This document shows positions 25,552 to 34,575 of a stretch of DNA of 64,000 bases, one piece after another. Origin of the DNA: Butyricicoccus_A sp963620595. Its GTDB lineage: Bacteria > Bacillota > Clostridia > Oscillospirales > Butyricicoccaceae. Below the pieces are notes generated by a model. That model was not told the DNA's origin. It made no database searches and saw only the letters and a list, made by a program, of their open reading frames with translations. Both the position numbers and the translations under genes were made by a program. The number at the start of each line of letters is the position of its first letter. Position 1 is the first letter of the stretch. Location of the stretch: NCBI GenBank assembly GCA_963620595.1, contig CAVFAY010000005.1:60028-124027 (forward strand), given 5' to 3'.

Positions 25552-26592
25552 ATGGAAGCGATGTCCTATGAAACGCGTATTGCGCTTGGCAATCAGGTGC
25601 CGGATCTCGGACAGTTCCGCGTCATGGAGAAAATTCCACAGTATCAAACCTGTGAAGTACATAATTTGGTTTCGGCGCCCAAAACGGTACCGGAGACCCT
25701 TGAGCATGTGGTATTCAATATTGAACGCGGCGTGACACTGCATGAAACCATTGATTTTCTCAAGATGTGTCCGGATCTCCGCGATATGGATGTTATTTAT
25801 GCCAATGAGCTGGATGACGGCGCAGAACGCTCCGGAAACCAGAATGTTGCCATGGAAATCGCAAAGGCAATCGGTATGAACTATGCATATGGCTTGGAAT
25901 TCATTGAATTGGTCAATCCGCATGATAAAAAGGGATTTCATGGCAATGCTTTGTTTTCTCGCTGGCCGATTCGCTGGGCAAAGGCCGTACACCTGCCGGA
26001 ACAGTACAATTGGTATTTTGATCGACAGAAGCGCATCGGTGCACGTGTTGGCATTATTTGCTCGTTAGATGTCGGCGGACGGGAAGTCGGTGCTGTCGTT
26101 GTACACTTAGAGAACCGCACGGACAGCGAAGGACGTGCCGCACAGATGGACGCAGTTTATCAGGAAATCCAGCGGTCGTTTGCGCCGGATGTACCTGTCA
26201 TGATTGGCGGCGATCTGAATACAAATACCTTTGACGGCAATGATATTCCTGGCTTTACTAAGCTGTTCAACGATCCGAAGCGATTGTCTGAGCACATGGC
26301 ACAGGTAGAAAAATATGAACGTGCCCTGTCGCAGGCAGAAGAGCACGGTTTCTCCTATCATGAATTCAGCAGCACAGAAGGCACCAGACGCAAGCCTATG
26401 CCGAACGGCGCGTGTATGTTACTCAAGTTGGATTGGCTGATGGCTCGCGGTATGATTTGCGAAGCTCACGGTACTATTTCGACGGAGAGTAAAGACTGCA
26501 CATGGGCAGTACCGGGCAGTGCGCTGGCACAATTTACTGGAAAAGAGCTGTCTGACCACAATGCTTGCTGGGCAGTCTGCAAATTTCAATAA
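25552..26592 (+). CDS. Endonuclease/exonuclease/phosphatase (EEP) family protein
   Basis: 346 residues from ATG 25552, with AAAGG 10 nt upstream. EEP motifs are visible: FNIERGVTLHETI, a catalytic Glu in VIYANELDDG, GNALFSRWPI, VVHLENRTDSEGRAAQM, IGGDLNTNTFDG and the terminal SDHNACWAV with Asp-His. There is no signal peptide. EEP enzymes hydrolyse phosphodiesters or phosphomonoesters, including DNA, inositol phosphates and sphingomyelin; the substrate here is unknown. The gene is downstream of the symporter, separated by a hairpin, and could be co-transcribed. Confidence 0.85.
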   Translation: MEAMSYETRIALGNQVPDLGQFRVMEKIPQYQTCEVHNLVSAPKTVPETLEHVVFNIERGVTLHETIDFLKMCPDLRDMDVIYANELDDGAERSGNQNVAMEIAKAIGMNYAYGLEFIELVNPHDKKGFHGNALFSRWPIRWAKAVHLPEQYNWYFDRQKRIGARVGIICSLDVGGREVGAVVVHLENRTDSEGRAAQMDAVYQEIQRSFAPDVPVMIGGDLNTNTFDGNDIPGFTKLFNDPKRLSEHMAQVEKYERALSQAEEHGFSYHEFSSTEGTRRKPMPNGACMLLKLDWLMARGMICEAHGTISTESKDCTWAVPGSALAQFTGKELSDHNACWAVCKFQ

Positions 26593-26632
26593 ATTTGCGC
26601 ATAGATTCTAAGAGAAAGGAGACGAATCAGCG

Positions 26633-27358
26633 ATGGGTGATATACTGCAATATCTGCGGGAGTTTCATTTTGCTTCGGTTGTGCTGCGTCTGCTGCTGGC
26701 GATGATTATTGGTGGCTGTATTGGACTGGAACGCGGGCGAAAACGAAGACCGGCAGGATTTCGCACGTATATGTTGGTTTGTCTCGGCGCTACGCTTACC
26801 GTGCTGCTCAGTCAGTATGAATTTACGATGGTACAGGGGCCTTGGCGAGAGTTGGCGCAGCAGATTGGCATCAAAACCGATGTGTCGCGTTTCGGCGCAC
26901 AGGTCATCAACGGCATCGGCTTTCTGGGTGCCGGTACGATTTTGGTCACAGGACATCAGCAGGTGACAGGACTGACGACAGCTGCCGGTCTGTGGGCATC
27001 TGCCTGTACGGGTCTGGCGGTTGGCGCGGGCTTTTATGAATGCGTTTTGATTGCGTTTCCACTGATTTTTTTGAGCATTCGCGTGTTCCCGATTGTCGAT
27101 GTGATGATTCAGGAATTTTCCCGCGACATCAATTTATATATTGAATTTTCTTCGATGAATCAAGTGGGAAATATCATCAATCATTTGAAAGCACAGGATG
27201 TGCAGATTTACGAGGTGGATATAGAGCGCGGCAGAGAAAAGCAATCGCGCAATCCCAGTGCATTCTTTTCCGTTCGCATGAATCAGAAACAGACACATAG
27301 TCAACTGCTGTCGAATCTTGCTGGTTTAGATGGTATTTGCGTGATTGAAGAAATTTAA
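26633..27358 (+). CDS. MgtC/SapB family membrane protein (copy 1)
   Basis: 241 residues. The N-terminal MgtC domain has about four to five membrane helices with the family motif GGCIGLERGRKRRPAGFRTYMLVCLGA and GAQVINGIGFLGAGTIL...GLTTAAGLWASACTGLAVGAGF. The C-terminal ~90 residues form a soluble ACT-like domain. MgtC proteins affect Mg2+ homeostasis and ATP synthase activity in pathogens; many Firmicute homologues have no known role. GGAGA precedes the ATG. A paralogue follows 13 nt downstream. Confidence 0.9.
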   Translation: MGDILQYLREFHFASVVLRLLLAMIIGGCIGLERGRKRRPAGFRTYMLVCLGATLTVLLSQYEFTMVQGPWRELAQQIGIKTDVSRFGAQVINGIGFLGAGTILVTGHQQVTGLTTAAGLWASACTGLAVGAGFYECVLIAFPLIFLSIRVFPIVDVMIQEFSRDINLYIEFSSMNQVGNIINHLKAQDVQIYEVDIERGREKQSRNPSAFFSVRMNQKQTHSQLLSNLAGLDGICVIEEI

Positions 27359-27371
27359 GGAGGCGTTTCCC

Positions 27372-28064
27372 ATGCTATCTATGTTTGACGGTTTGCGGGA
27401 AGTTACGCTGACCTCTGTGTTTGTTCGGCTCACATTAGCTGTGCTGTGTGGCGGCATCATTGGCATGGAACGTTCCTATAAACGTCGGCCGGCGGGATTT
27501 CGCACGCATATTTTGATTTGCATCGGCGCGTCAATTACCACGTTGACGAGCCAATATTTGTACTTAAATATGCATTATTTTACCGACATGGCGCGTTTGG
27601 GTGCGCAGGTAGTTGCCGGCATTGGTTTTATCGGTGCGGGTACAATTATCGTCACGCGCAGACAGCGTGTCAAAGGCCTCACGACAGCCGCCGGACTTTG
27701 GACGTGTGCCATTATCGGTCTTGCCTTTGGCGGCGGATTTTATGAGGGCGGCATTTTGACAACGGTACTCATCATGGCGGCTGAACTGGTATTTTCCAGG
27801 CTGGAATACCGCGTATTAGAAAATGTACCGGAAATCAATCTGTATATGGAATATACCGGAAAGAGCTGTCTCGATCAAGTGCTGCAATTGTATCGTGATA
27901 ATAACATCAAACTGCTAAACATTCAAATCACCCGTTCTACCGGCAGCAAAAAGCACAACGCCTGCGCGATTTTCTCGCTGCGCCTGCCGCATGGATGCGG
28001 TGTCAGCCGCGTGCTCAAGACAGTCGGAGACACCGAGGGTGTAATCTCGGTAGAAGAATTATAA
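27372..28064 (+). CDS. MgtC/SapB family membrane protein (copy 2)
   Basis: 230 residues from ATG 27372 with AAGGAGG at the stop of copy 1. It has the same architecture: GGIIGMERSYKRRPAGFRTHILICIGA, then GAQVVAGIGFIGAGTIIVTRRQRVKGLTTAAGLWTCAIIGLAFGGGFYEGG, then an ACT-like tail. The copies are clearly paralogous but diverged, which argues for an old duplication with distinct roles or a heteromeric complex. A terminator follows at 28117. Confidence 0.9.
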   Translation: MLSMFDGLREVTLTSVFVRLTLAVLCGGIIGMERSYKRRPAGFRTHILICIGASITTLTSQYLYLNMHYFTDMARLGAQVVAGIGFIGAGTIIVTRRQRVKGLTTAAGLWTCAIIGLAFGGGFYEGGILTTVLIMAAELVFSRLEYRVLENVPEINLYMEYTGKSCLDQVLQLYRDNNIKLLNIQITRSTGSKKHNACAIFSLRLPHGCGVSRVLKTVGDTEGVISVEEL

Positions 28065-28116
28065 CTATTGCTTGTTTCCTAAATCCTATATTTATTATTA
28101 TAAAACTCTTCACAAC

Positions 28117-28143
28117 AAAAGGCTCCTGAAAAGGGAGCCTTTT
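28117..28143. terminator. Terminator after the mgtC pair
   Basis: Stem AAAAGGCTCC / GGAGCCTTTT with a 7-nt loop. The 118 nt from 28144 to the acetyltransferase stop show nothing recognisable. Confidence 0.75.
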
Positions 28144-28260
28144 GGCATATAGCAGTGTACAATTAGTCGCGGGAAAGAGTATAAGTTGTTTTGCCAACGG
28201 TAAAACTCAACTATGGAATAAAAATATGGGCGATATTTATATAATCTTAATCTGTCTAAA

Positions 28261-28758
28261 TCAAAAGATAATTTGGTAAATACTTAAATCTAAATATCTG
28301 CCGAACTTTTTTCCGCATTTGCGGATGATGCCGCACGGCATAAAGCCGAAGGTTTCGTGCAGATGAATGCTGACTGTGTTTTCGCTCGTGATAAGAGAAA
28401 CAACCGTGTCAATGTCCGGCTGCTGCTCGGCAAAGGCAAGGATTTTCTGCATGAGCTGCGAGCCGATGTGCTGCCCGCGAAAATCGGGATGCAGATAAAT
28501 AGAAATTTCCGCCGCGCCATCAAATGCCGGCCGTTCCCGATAACGGGAGAGAGACGCATAACCGGCAATGACATCGTCTATTTCATAGACAAGCAACAGA
28601 TATTTTCCTCCTTGATGCGCCTGAAACCACGCAAGGCAGTCGGCGTCATTGCGGGGAAACAGATCAAATGTTGCTGTAGAATGCAGGACGGAATCATTAT
28701 AAATATTCTTTAGCTGCGGCAGATCGGCAAGCTGGGCTTTGCGGATCAGATTTGACAT
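28261..28758 (-). CDS. GNAT family N-acetyltransferase, phosphinothricin acetyltransferase-like
   Basis: 165 residues from ATG 28758, with GAGGTG upstream (an upstream extension in frame lacks a ribosome site). The fold is like the Pat/YncA branch: IRKAQLADLPQLKNIYNDSV, ATFDLFPRN, the acetyl-CoA loop YLHPDFRGQHIGSQLMQKIL and the late LHETFGFMPCGIIRKCGKKFGRYLDLSIYQ. This subgroup acetylates amino acid analogues such as phosphinothricin or methionine sulfoximine. The real substrate is unknown. Confidence 0.88.
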   Translation of the reverse strand: MSNLIRKAQLADLPQLKNIYNDSVLHSTATFDLFPRNDADCLAWFQAHQGGKYLLLVYEIDDVIAGYASLSRYRERPAFDGAAEISIYLHPDFRGQHIGSQLMQKILAFAEQQPDIDTVVSLITSENTVSIHLHETFGFMPCGIIRKCGKKFGRYLDLSIYQIIF

Positions 28759-28859
28759 GGAAAACACCTCGTTGCGTGATAAGATACCTGTATAGTACTG
28801 CAAAACGAAACAATTGTCCAATTTGGTGTTTGTTTCCTGTCTCAAAAGGGGAAAATAAT

Positions 28860-28913
28860 TTGACGGAGACTGCGTCGTATGCTACACTAAGCTAAAACCG
28901 ACTGGTCGGTCGG
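28860..28913 (+). promoter_or_regulatory. Promoter and TetR-type operator of the RND permease operon
   Basis: TTGACG (28860-28865), 17-nt spacer, TACACT (28883-28888) with TG before the -10. Nine nt downstream is ACCGACTGGTCGGTCGG (28897-28913), a palindrome centred on CCGAC/GTCGG typical of TetR-family operators, placed over the expected transcript start. The TetR gene at the operon end is the likely ligand. Confidence 0.75.
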
Positions 28914-28937
28914 AAATCAATCTACAGGAGGGACACA

Positions 28938-31900
28938 ATGCCAACAGTCAGCGTAAAGAAACCATTTACTGTTTTGGTCGGCATCATATTGGTGCTTGTG
29001 CTCGGCGTGGTAGCGTTTACTAAAATGACAACAGATTTGTTGCCAAATATGGACTTGCCGTATATGGTCGTATATGCGACAGATCCGGGTGCTTCGCCGG
29101 AGTCCGTTGAGGGAGAAGTGACCAAGCCTTTGGAATCGGCACTCGGCAGTACGACGGGACTAAAAAATATTACATCAACATCCAATGAAAATGTCGGCGT
29201 TGTCATTCTCGAATTTGAACAGGGAACCGATATGAATGCGGTTAGCATCGAGATGAGCAATACCATTGACCAGATTAAGGGAAATCTGCCGGAAAATTCC
29301 GGTACACCGGTGATGATGCAGATTACACCGGATATGATGCCGGTTCTTGTAGCCAGCGTTGATGTAGACGGCAAAGATGCGAAGGAAGTCTCCCAGTATG
29401 TTAGCGATGAACTGATGCCGGGCTTTGAGCGTCTGGACGGTGTGGCTTCGGTCAGCACGACGGGTCTTATCACACCGGAAGTACAGGTTGTGCTGGATCA
29501 GGATAAAATTGATGCGGTCAATGACAAGGTGCTGGCATCTGTGGATCAAAGTCTTGCAGACGCGAAAAAGCAGTTGGATGACAGCCAGACACAGATAGAT
29601 GATGCCAAGGCACAGCTCAATTCCGGCAAGTCCAAGCTGGACAGCTCGGCAGATGAAGCCTCGAAACAGCTGGCGCAGGCGAGTGCGCAGGTGGATTCTG
29701 CAACAGCACAGCTCAATGCGCTGTTATCGCAAGAGACCACGCTCAAAGCCAATCAGGCGGCATATCAGGCCGAGCAGAAAGCCTTGCAGCAGTATGCAGA
29801 TATGCATGACTCGGTCAATATGCTTGGCATTATGATCGTTGCCTATGATTTTACCGGCACCGTACCGGAAATCAGCGGCGTGCCGTCATCGGAGGATTTG
29901 GCGGCACTGGCGCAGAATTCCGCCCAGATGTTAGAAGCACTCAAAGATCCGGCGACATATATCGGCGGCATGAGCGATGAAAACTACGCGAAAGCCATGC
30001 AGGCTGTACAGGGCATGATGCAGAACGTTGCGCCGAATCAGGATATGTCTCAGCTGCTGAGCTTGTCGCGAGCAGATTTTGCCAAGCTCGTGCAGACCAC
30101 GGCATATGCTTCCCAGCGCGTACAGGAAATCACGGCGGCACTCAATGACGTAAATACCCAGTTGGCAGCAGCAGAGGCGATGAAGCCGCAGCTGCAGCAG
30201 GCATTGGATCAGGCAAACACCGCATATGAAAAAGTGGAAGCGGGCAAGATGAATGCTACGCTGAGTATGGCAGAGGGTGCATCAGAAATTTCTATCGGCA
30301 AGGCATCCTTGGAGAGCGCACAGAAACAGCTGGATTCTGCGGTAGAAGAATTTGAAAAATCTCGCGATCAGGCGTATGAATCAGCGGACATCAGCGGCAT
30401 TATTACTGCGGATATGATTAGCAAGATTCTCATTGCGGAAAACTTTGAGATGCCGGCGGGCTATATCTCGGACAGCAGTGACAACTCATATGTCTTGAAA
30501 GTCGGAGAAAAGTATGATTCTGTTGAGGATTTGTCCGATATGGTTCTGTTCCATATGGATACTGGAGACATTGGAGATATTCACCTGTCAGATGTAGCGG
30601 AAGTCAAATACGCGGATCAGAATGCAGATACATCGTATGCCAAGGTAAACGGCAACGATGCTGTCGTGCTCAGTTTTTCTAAGCAGTCCACGGCATCAAC
30701 GTCTGCGGTTTCCGAGGCGATCAATGATAAAATCAATGAACTGCAAGACAGCAACAGCAAGCTGCACATCACACCGCTGATGGATCAGGGCGATTATATT
30801 CAGCTGATTGTCAGCAGTGTGCTGTCAAATCTGGTTTACGGCGGTTTGCTCGCCGTGCTTGTCTTGCTGCTGTTCCTGCGCGATATTCGTCCAACCATTA
30901 TTATCGCGTTCAGCATCCCGCTCAGTGTGCTGTTTGCGATTGTGCTCATGTATTTTAGCAACATGACGCTGAATATTATTTCGCTGTCTGGCTTGGCGCT
31001 TGGTGTTGGCATGTTGGTCGATAATTCCATTGTCGTTATTGAGAATATTTACCGTCTGCGCAATCTTGGCGTTCCGGCGGCAAAGGCAGCAGTGCAGGGC
31101 GCAAAACAGATGAGCGGAGCGATTTTTGCTTCGACGCTGACAACGGTGTGTGTGTTCCTTCCGATTGTGTTCACACAGGGCATCACCAAACAGCTGTTTG
31201 CTGATATGGGCTTGACGATAGCGTATTCGTTGTCTGCATCGTTTATCGTTGCATTAACGGTCGTTCCGGCAATGAGTGCAAATCTGATGAAAAAAGAAAA
31301 AGTCGTCACACACAAGCGGTTTGACGGCTTCCTGCGCGGTTATGAGAAGGTGCTGCGCTGGTGCCTGTCGCATCGTGCCGTGACACTGCTCGCTGTGACA
31401 GTGTTGTTGGTCGTATCTGTCGCAGCAACAGCGGCAAAGGGCATGATTTTCATGCCGTCTATGTCCTCAGAGCAGATGAGTGCGACGATGACCATGCCTG
31501 CTGGCTCAGATGATACAGAGATGCAGGCGATGGCAGATAAGGCAATGAAAATCATGCGCAAGGTAGACGGCGTCAAAACCGTCGGTGCGATGGCTGGCGG
31601 CTCAGACATGACGTCTATGATGAGTTCCAACAGCAATAGTGTTTCGTTCTATCTGATTCTCGATGAGGGAGCAGACAACGAGGCGATTGCGAATGAAATC
31701 ACAAAAAAGACGAAAAATCTAGACTGTGATATGAGTGTTTCCGCGTCCAATATGGACTTGGGGTCGTACATGGGCACCGGTGTACAGGTCGATATTTACG
31801 GCGATGACCTGGACGAGCTGCAAAAGGTTTCTGCGGATCTTGCGAAAAAGATGAAAAAGGTAGATGGTCTCAAAGACATTTCCGACGGCAATGATGATCC

Positions 31901-32888
31901 GGATCAGGAAAAAATTATCACGGTAAATAAAGATGCGGCGATGGAGCAGGGCTTGACTGTGGCACAGGTTTATCAGGCTCTGGCGGATAAGCTCAATACA
32001 GAAGTAGATTCCACAACGCTGACAGTTGGTACAGAGGATTTGCCGGTTGTCGTCAAAAAGCCATCCAGCATCACAACCGATGATTTGATGAAACAGACCA
32101 TCACCTCAACTGATCAACAGACCGGCGAAACCAAGGAGGTCAAGCTGGATACGATTGCCTCTGAGACAGATGGACAGGCGCCGTCGGCCATTCAGCGAGA
32201 CAATAACGAGCGCACGATGTCAATCACGGCAGCGATTGATGATAACCACAACGTCACACTGGTAAGTCAAGACGTACAGAAAATTCTGGATTCTTACAAC
32301 ATGCCGGATGGTATGCACGCAGAAATTTCCGGAGAAATGGAAAATATTACAGATTCTATGAAAGATCTGGGACTCATGCTGCTGCTTGCAGTTGTCTTTA
32401 TTTACTTGATTATGGTGGCACAGTTCCAGAGCTTGTTGGGGCCGTTTATTGTTATGTTTACGCTGCCATTGGCGTTCACGGGCGGTTTGCTTGGCTTGCT
32501 CATTGCGCGGCAGGAGCTGTCGATTATCGCTATGCTGGGCTTTGTTCTGCTGGCGGGTGTCGTTGTAAATAACGGTATCGTATTTGTCAGCTGTGTCAAT
32601 GAGCTGCGGCTGGATGGTATGTCTAAGCGGGAAGCGTTGATTGCAGCGGGCAAAATGCGTATGCGCCCGATTTTGATGACAGCGCTGACAACGATACTGT
32701 CTATGTCCACGATGGCGATGGGTATTGGCAGTGGTGCAGAGATGGGGCAGGCGATGGCGATTGTCGTTATTGGCGGCTTGAGCTACGCTACCATCCTGAC
32801 ACTGGTGATTGTACCAATCATGTATGATTTGCTTAATCGGAAAAAAACATTAAAACGAGTAGATGTGGGGGGAAATGATGCAGAATAA
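28938..32888 (+). CDS. RND superfamily permease (HAE1/AcrB-like) with coiled-coil insertion
   Basis: 1316 residues. It has the RND two-fold layout with an N-terminal helix, first porter region (LLPNMDLPYMVVYATDPGASPESVEGEVTKPLE), the transmembrane bundle with SLSGLALGVGMLVDNSIVVIENIYRLR, and a second half ending GFVLLAGVVVNNGIVFVSCVNELR. Between about residues 200 and 480 the porter domain is interrupted by a long Gln/Ala-rich coiled coil (DAKKQLDDSQTQIDDAKAQL, STAQLNALLSQETTLK). Ordinary AcrB lacks this. No membrane-fusion protein or outer-membrane channel is encoded nearby, consistent with a one-membrane cell. It probably exports hydrophobic compounds by proton antiport. It overlaps the TetR gene. 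Confidence 0.9.
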   Translation: MPTVSVKKPFTVLVGIILVLVLGVVAFTKMTTDLLPNMDLPYMVVYATDPGASPESVEGEVTKPLESALGSTTGLKNITSTSNENVGVVILEFEQGTDMNAVSIEMSNTIDQIKGNLPENSGTPVMMQITPDMMPVLVASVDVDGKDAKEVSQYVSDELMPGFERLDGVASVSTTGLITPEVQVVLDQDKIDAVNDKVLASVDQSLADAKKQLDDSQTQIDDAKAQLNSGKSKLDSSADEASKQLAQASAQVDSATAQLNALLSQETTLKANQAAYQAEQKALQQYADMHDSVNMLGIMIVAYDFTGTVPEISGVPSSEDLAALAQNSAQMLEALKDPATYIGGMSDENYAKAMQAVQGMMQNVAPNQDMSQLLSLSRADFAKLVQTTAYASQRVQEITAALNDVNTQLAAAEAMKPQLQQALDQANTAYEKVEAGKMNATLSMAEGASEISIGKASLESAQKQLDSAVEEFEKSRDQAYESADISGIITADMISKILIAENFEMPAGYISDSSDNSYVLKVGEKYDSVEDLSDMVLFHMDTGDIGDIHLSDVAEVKYADQNADTSYAKVNGNDAVVLSFSKQSTASTSAVSEAINDKINELQDSNSKLHITPLMDQGDYIQLIVSSVLSNLVYGGLLAVLVLLLFLRDIRPTIIIAFSIPLSVLFAIVLMYFSNMTLNIISLSGLALGVGMLVDNSIVVIENIYRLRNLGVPAAKAAVQGAKQMSGAIFASTLTTVCVFLPIVFTQGITKQLFADMGLTIAYSLSASFIVALTVVPAMSANLMKKEKVVTHKRFDGFLRGYEKVLRWCLSHRAVTLLAVTVLLVVSVAATAAKGMIFMPSMSSEQMSATMTMPAGSDDTEMQAMADKAMKIMRKVDGVKTVGAMAGGSDMTSMMSSNSNSVSFYLILDEGADNEAIANEITKKTKNLDCDMSVSASNMDLGSYMGTGVQVDIYGDDLDELQKVSADLAKKMKKVDGLKDISDGNDDPDQEKIITVNKDAAMEQGLTVAQVYQALADKLNTEVDSTTLTVGTEDLPVVVKKPSSITTDDLMKQTITSTDQQTGETKEVKLDTIASETDGQAPSAIQRDNNERTMSITAAIDDNHNVTLVSQDVQKILDSYNMPDGMHAEISGEMENITDSMKDLGLMLLLAVVFIYLIMVAQFQSLLGPFIVMFTLPLAFTGGLLGLLIARQELSIIAMLGFVLLAGVVVNNGIVFVSCVNELRLDGMSKREALIAAGKMRMRPILMTALTTILSMSTMAMGIGSGAEMGQAMAIVVIGGLSYATILTLVIVPIMYDLLNRKKTLKRVDVGGNDAE

Positions 32889-33492
32889 GACCTATTCGCC
32901 AAAGGAGATCGCGGCCTTTCGCGGTCTCCTGCAATTGGCGGCGGGAGGAAGAAACTTTTCTAACATCAAGGTGCAGGATATTGCGACTGCTGCCGGCATC
33001 GGAAAAGGGACGCTATACGAATATTTTTCTTCTAAAGAAGACATTTTGAGTTGTACTATGCTGTACACCTTGCAGCAGTTTGCCGATTGGATGGAACAGC
33101 AGATGACCCAGGAGCAGTCTGTGTACGATATGCTGAACAATCTGATAGATACTTTGGAACAGGAAATCTTTTTGCCGGTTTCAGCTCTGCCAATGTTTGG
33201 TTCATTTTTGTCGCATGAGCAGCATGTGGAGCTGGGAATGCGCAATCGGGAAAAGGCACAGAAAACCTTCGAGCGGCTGCATGACTATGAACGGCAAATT
33301 TTTGCAAGAGGACGACAAAATGGGGAGATTGATCCGTCTTTGAACGATTGTTTTTGTGAGTATACCATTTTGTCTGCGTTTGGCGGATTTGCGAGCCGAT
33401 TTGGAAAAAAGACGGGCTGTTGTTCTGATAATCCATCAAATATTTGTAAAGATATGGTACATCAGTTGATTTTTCGGGCGTTGTGTCCATAA
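32878..33492 (+). CDS. TetR/AcrR regulator, probable repressor of the RND operon
   Basis: 204 residues from ATG 32878, with GGGGGG 5 nt upstream; ATGs at 32863 and 32875 are poorly placed relative to that site. The N-terminal HTH reads FSNIKVQDIATAAGIGKGTLYEYFSSKEDIL. The start overlaps the RND stop by 11 nt. The promoter of the operon carries a TetR palindrome at 28897, so autoregulation is likely. It has two unusual late cysteines (KKTGCCSDN) of unknown importance. Confidence 0.9.
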   Translation: MQNKTYSPKEIAAFRGLLQLAAGGRNFSNIKVQDIATAAGIGKGTLYEYFSSKEDILSCTMLYTLQQFADWMEQQMTQEQSVYDMLNNLIDTLEQEIFLPVSALPMFGSFLSHEQHVELGMRNREKAQKTFERLHDYERQIFARGRQNGEIDPSLNDCFCEYTILSAFGGFASRFGKKTGCCSDNPSNICKDMVHQLIFRALCP

Positions 33493-33584
33493 ATAAACAA
33501 TAGAATTTATATCAGAACTGTGGTATAATAATTAAAATATTGCTAAAATTGCCGCATTGTGTCGGTATAGAGAGGGAGATATAC

Positions 33585-34454
33585 ATGAGAACGGAAAAAA
33601 TTGCAGTGCTGACGGATTCCTGTGCAGATATTCCGGTAGAGGTTGCAAGAAAAAATCATATTTATGTCGTTCCGTTTACGATTACATTCGAAGAAGGCTC
33701 GTATCAGGACGGCGTGGATATTTTTCCGGACGATGTGTATCGTCGACAGCCGAATGAGACCATTAAAACATCACTGCCATCAGGCGCCGCGATTGAGGAC
33801 ACGCTGCACAAGATCAAAGAAGACGGATATACTAAAGTCATTGCGATTATGCTGTCCAGTGGTCTGAGCGGCGGCTACCAAATTGTGCGGATGCTCGGCG
33901 AAGAGGACGAAGATTTGGAAGTTGCAGCATTCGATTCGATGAGTGCCAGCTTGGGTGAAGGCGTTATGGTCCTGACGGTTGCCCGCTGGATTGAAGAGGG
34001 CAGATCGTGGGAGAAAATACTTGCACTGATGCCGCGTATGATGAAGAATGTATATCCATATTTTTCTGTCGATACCTTGGAGTATCTCAAGCGAGGCGGC
34101 CGCATTGGAAAGATCACGGCAATGGCAGGAACAGCACTTGGCATCAAGCCGATTCTTGCTTTTGAGCCAAAATCGGGTGAACTGACAAGCATTCACAAGG
34201 TGCGCGGCAGACATGCGGCAATGAAAAGACTGGTACAGGTTGCCGTGTCTAACTTACAGCCGAATAAACGGTATAATATCATGTGGGCACACGGCGGTAC
34301 GCCGGAGGAAGGGGCACAGATTGCTGAAATGCTGCGTGAGGCAGCACCGGATTTCCAGCAGGAATTTTCCGGTGAAGTAGACTGTACTCTTGCTGCATAT
34401 GTCGGACCAAGACTCATTGGTGCCGCTGTGCAGGTGCTTGATGACGATATGTAA
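33585..34454 (+). CDS. DegV family fatty-acid-binding protein
   Basis: 289 residues from ATG 33585 with GAGGGAGA upstream; an extended-type -10 (TGTGGTATAAT) lies at about 33520-33530. It is a DegV fold: KIAVLTDSCADIPVEVARKNHIYVVPFTITFEEGSYQDGVDI, KTSLPSGAAIEDTL, SSGLSGGYQ, and SVDTLEYLKRGGRIGKITAMAGTALGIKPIL. DegV/FakB proteins hold fatty acids for phosphorylation by FakA. No fakA-like kinase is adjacent, so the partner would be elsewhere. Confidence 0.93.
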   Translation: MRTEKIAVLTDSCADIPVEVARKNHIYVVPFTITFEEGSYQDGVDIFPDDVYRRQPNETIKTSLPSGAAIEDTLHKIKEDGYTKVIAIMLSSGLSGGYQIVRMLGEEDEDLEVAAFDSMSASLGEGVMVLTVARWIEEGRSWEKILALMPRMMKNVYPYFSVDTLEYLKRGGRIGKITAMAGTALGIKPILAFEPKSGELTSIHKVRGRHAAMKRLVQVAVSNLQPNKRYNIMWAHGGTPEEGAQIAEMLREAAPDFQQEFSGEVDCTLAAYVGPRLIGAAVQVLDDDM

Positions 34455-34460
34455 GACAAA

Positions 34461-34497
34461 TGAAACCGGCGAAGGGGAAACCTTTGCCGGTTTTTTT
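34461..34497 (+). terminator. Terminator of the degV-like gene
   Basis: Stem AAACCGGCGAAGG / CCTTTGCCGGTTT with one bulge, followed by seven T. Confidence 0.9.
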
Positions 34498-34575
34498 GTA
34501 TCCGGAGGGGAATTGCAAATAGGGACAATTCAAGGTATGATAGAGGCAGTGATTCCAACAGAAAGGGAGAACACG

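Noticed and set aside
29540..30370. Low-complexity Gln/Ala DNA, possible repeat or CRISPR-like array
   Set aside because: It encodes a continuous coiled coil in the RND permease with no constant repeat-spacer unit. No CRISPR array was seen in the window.
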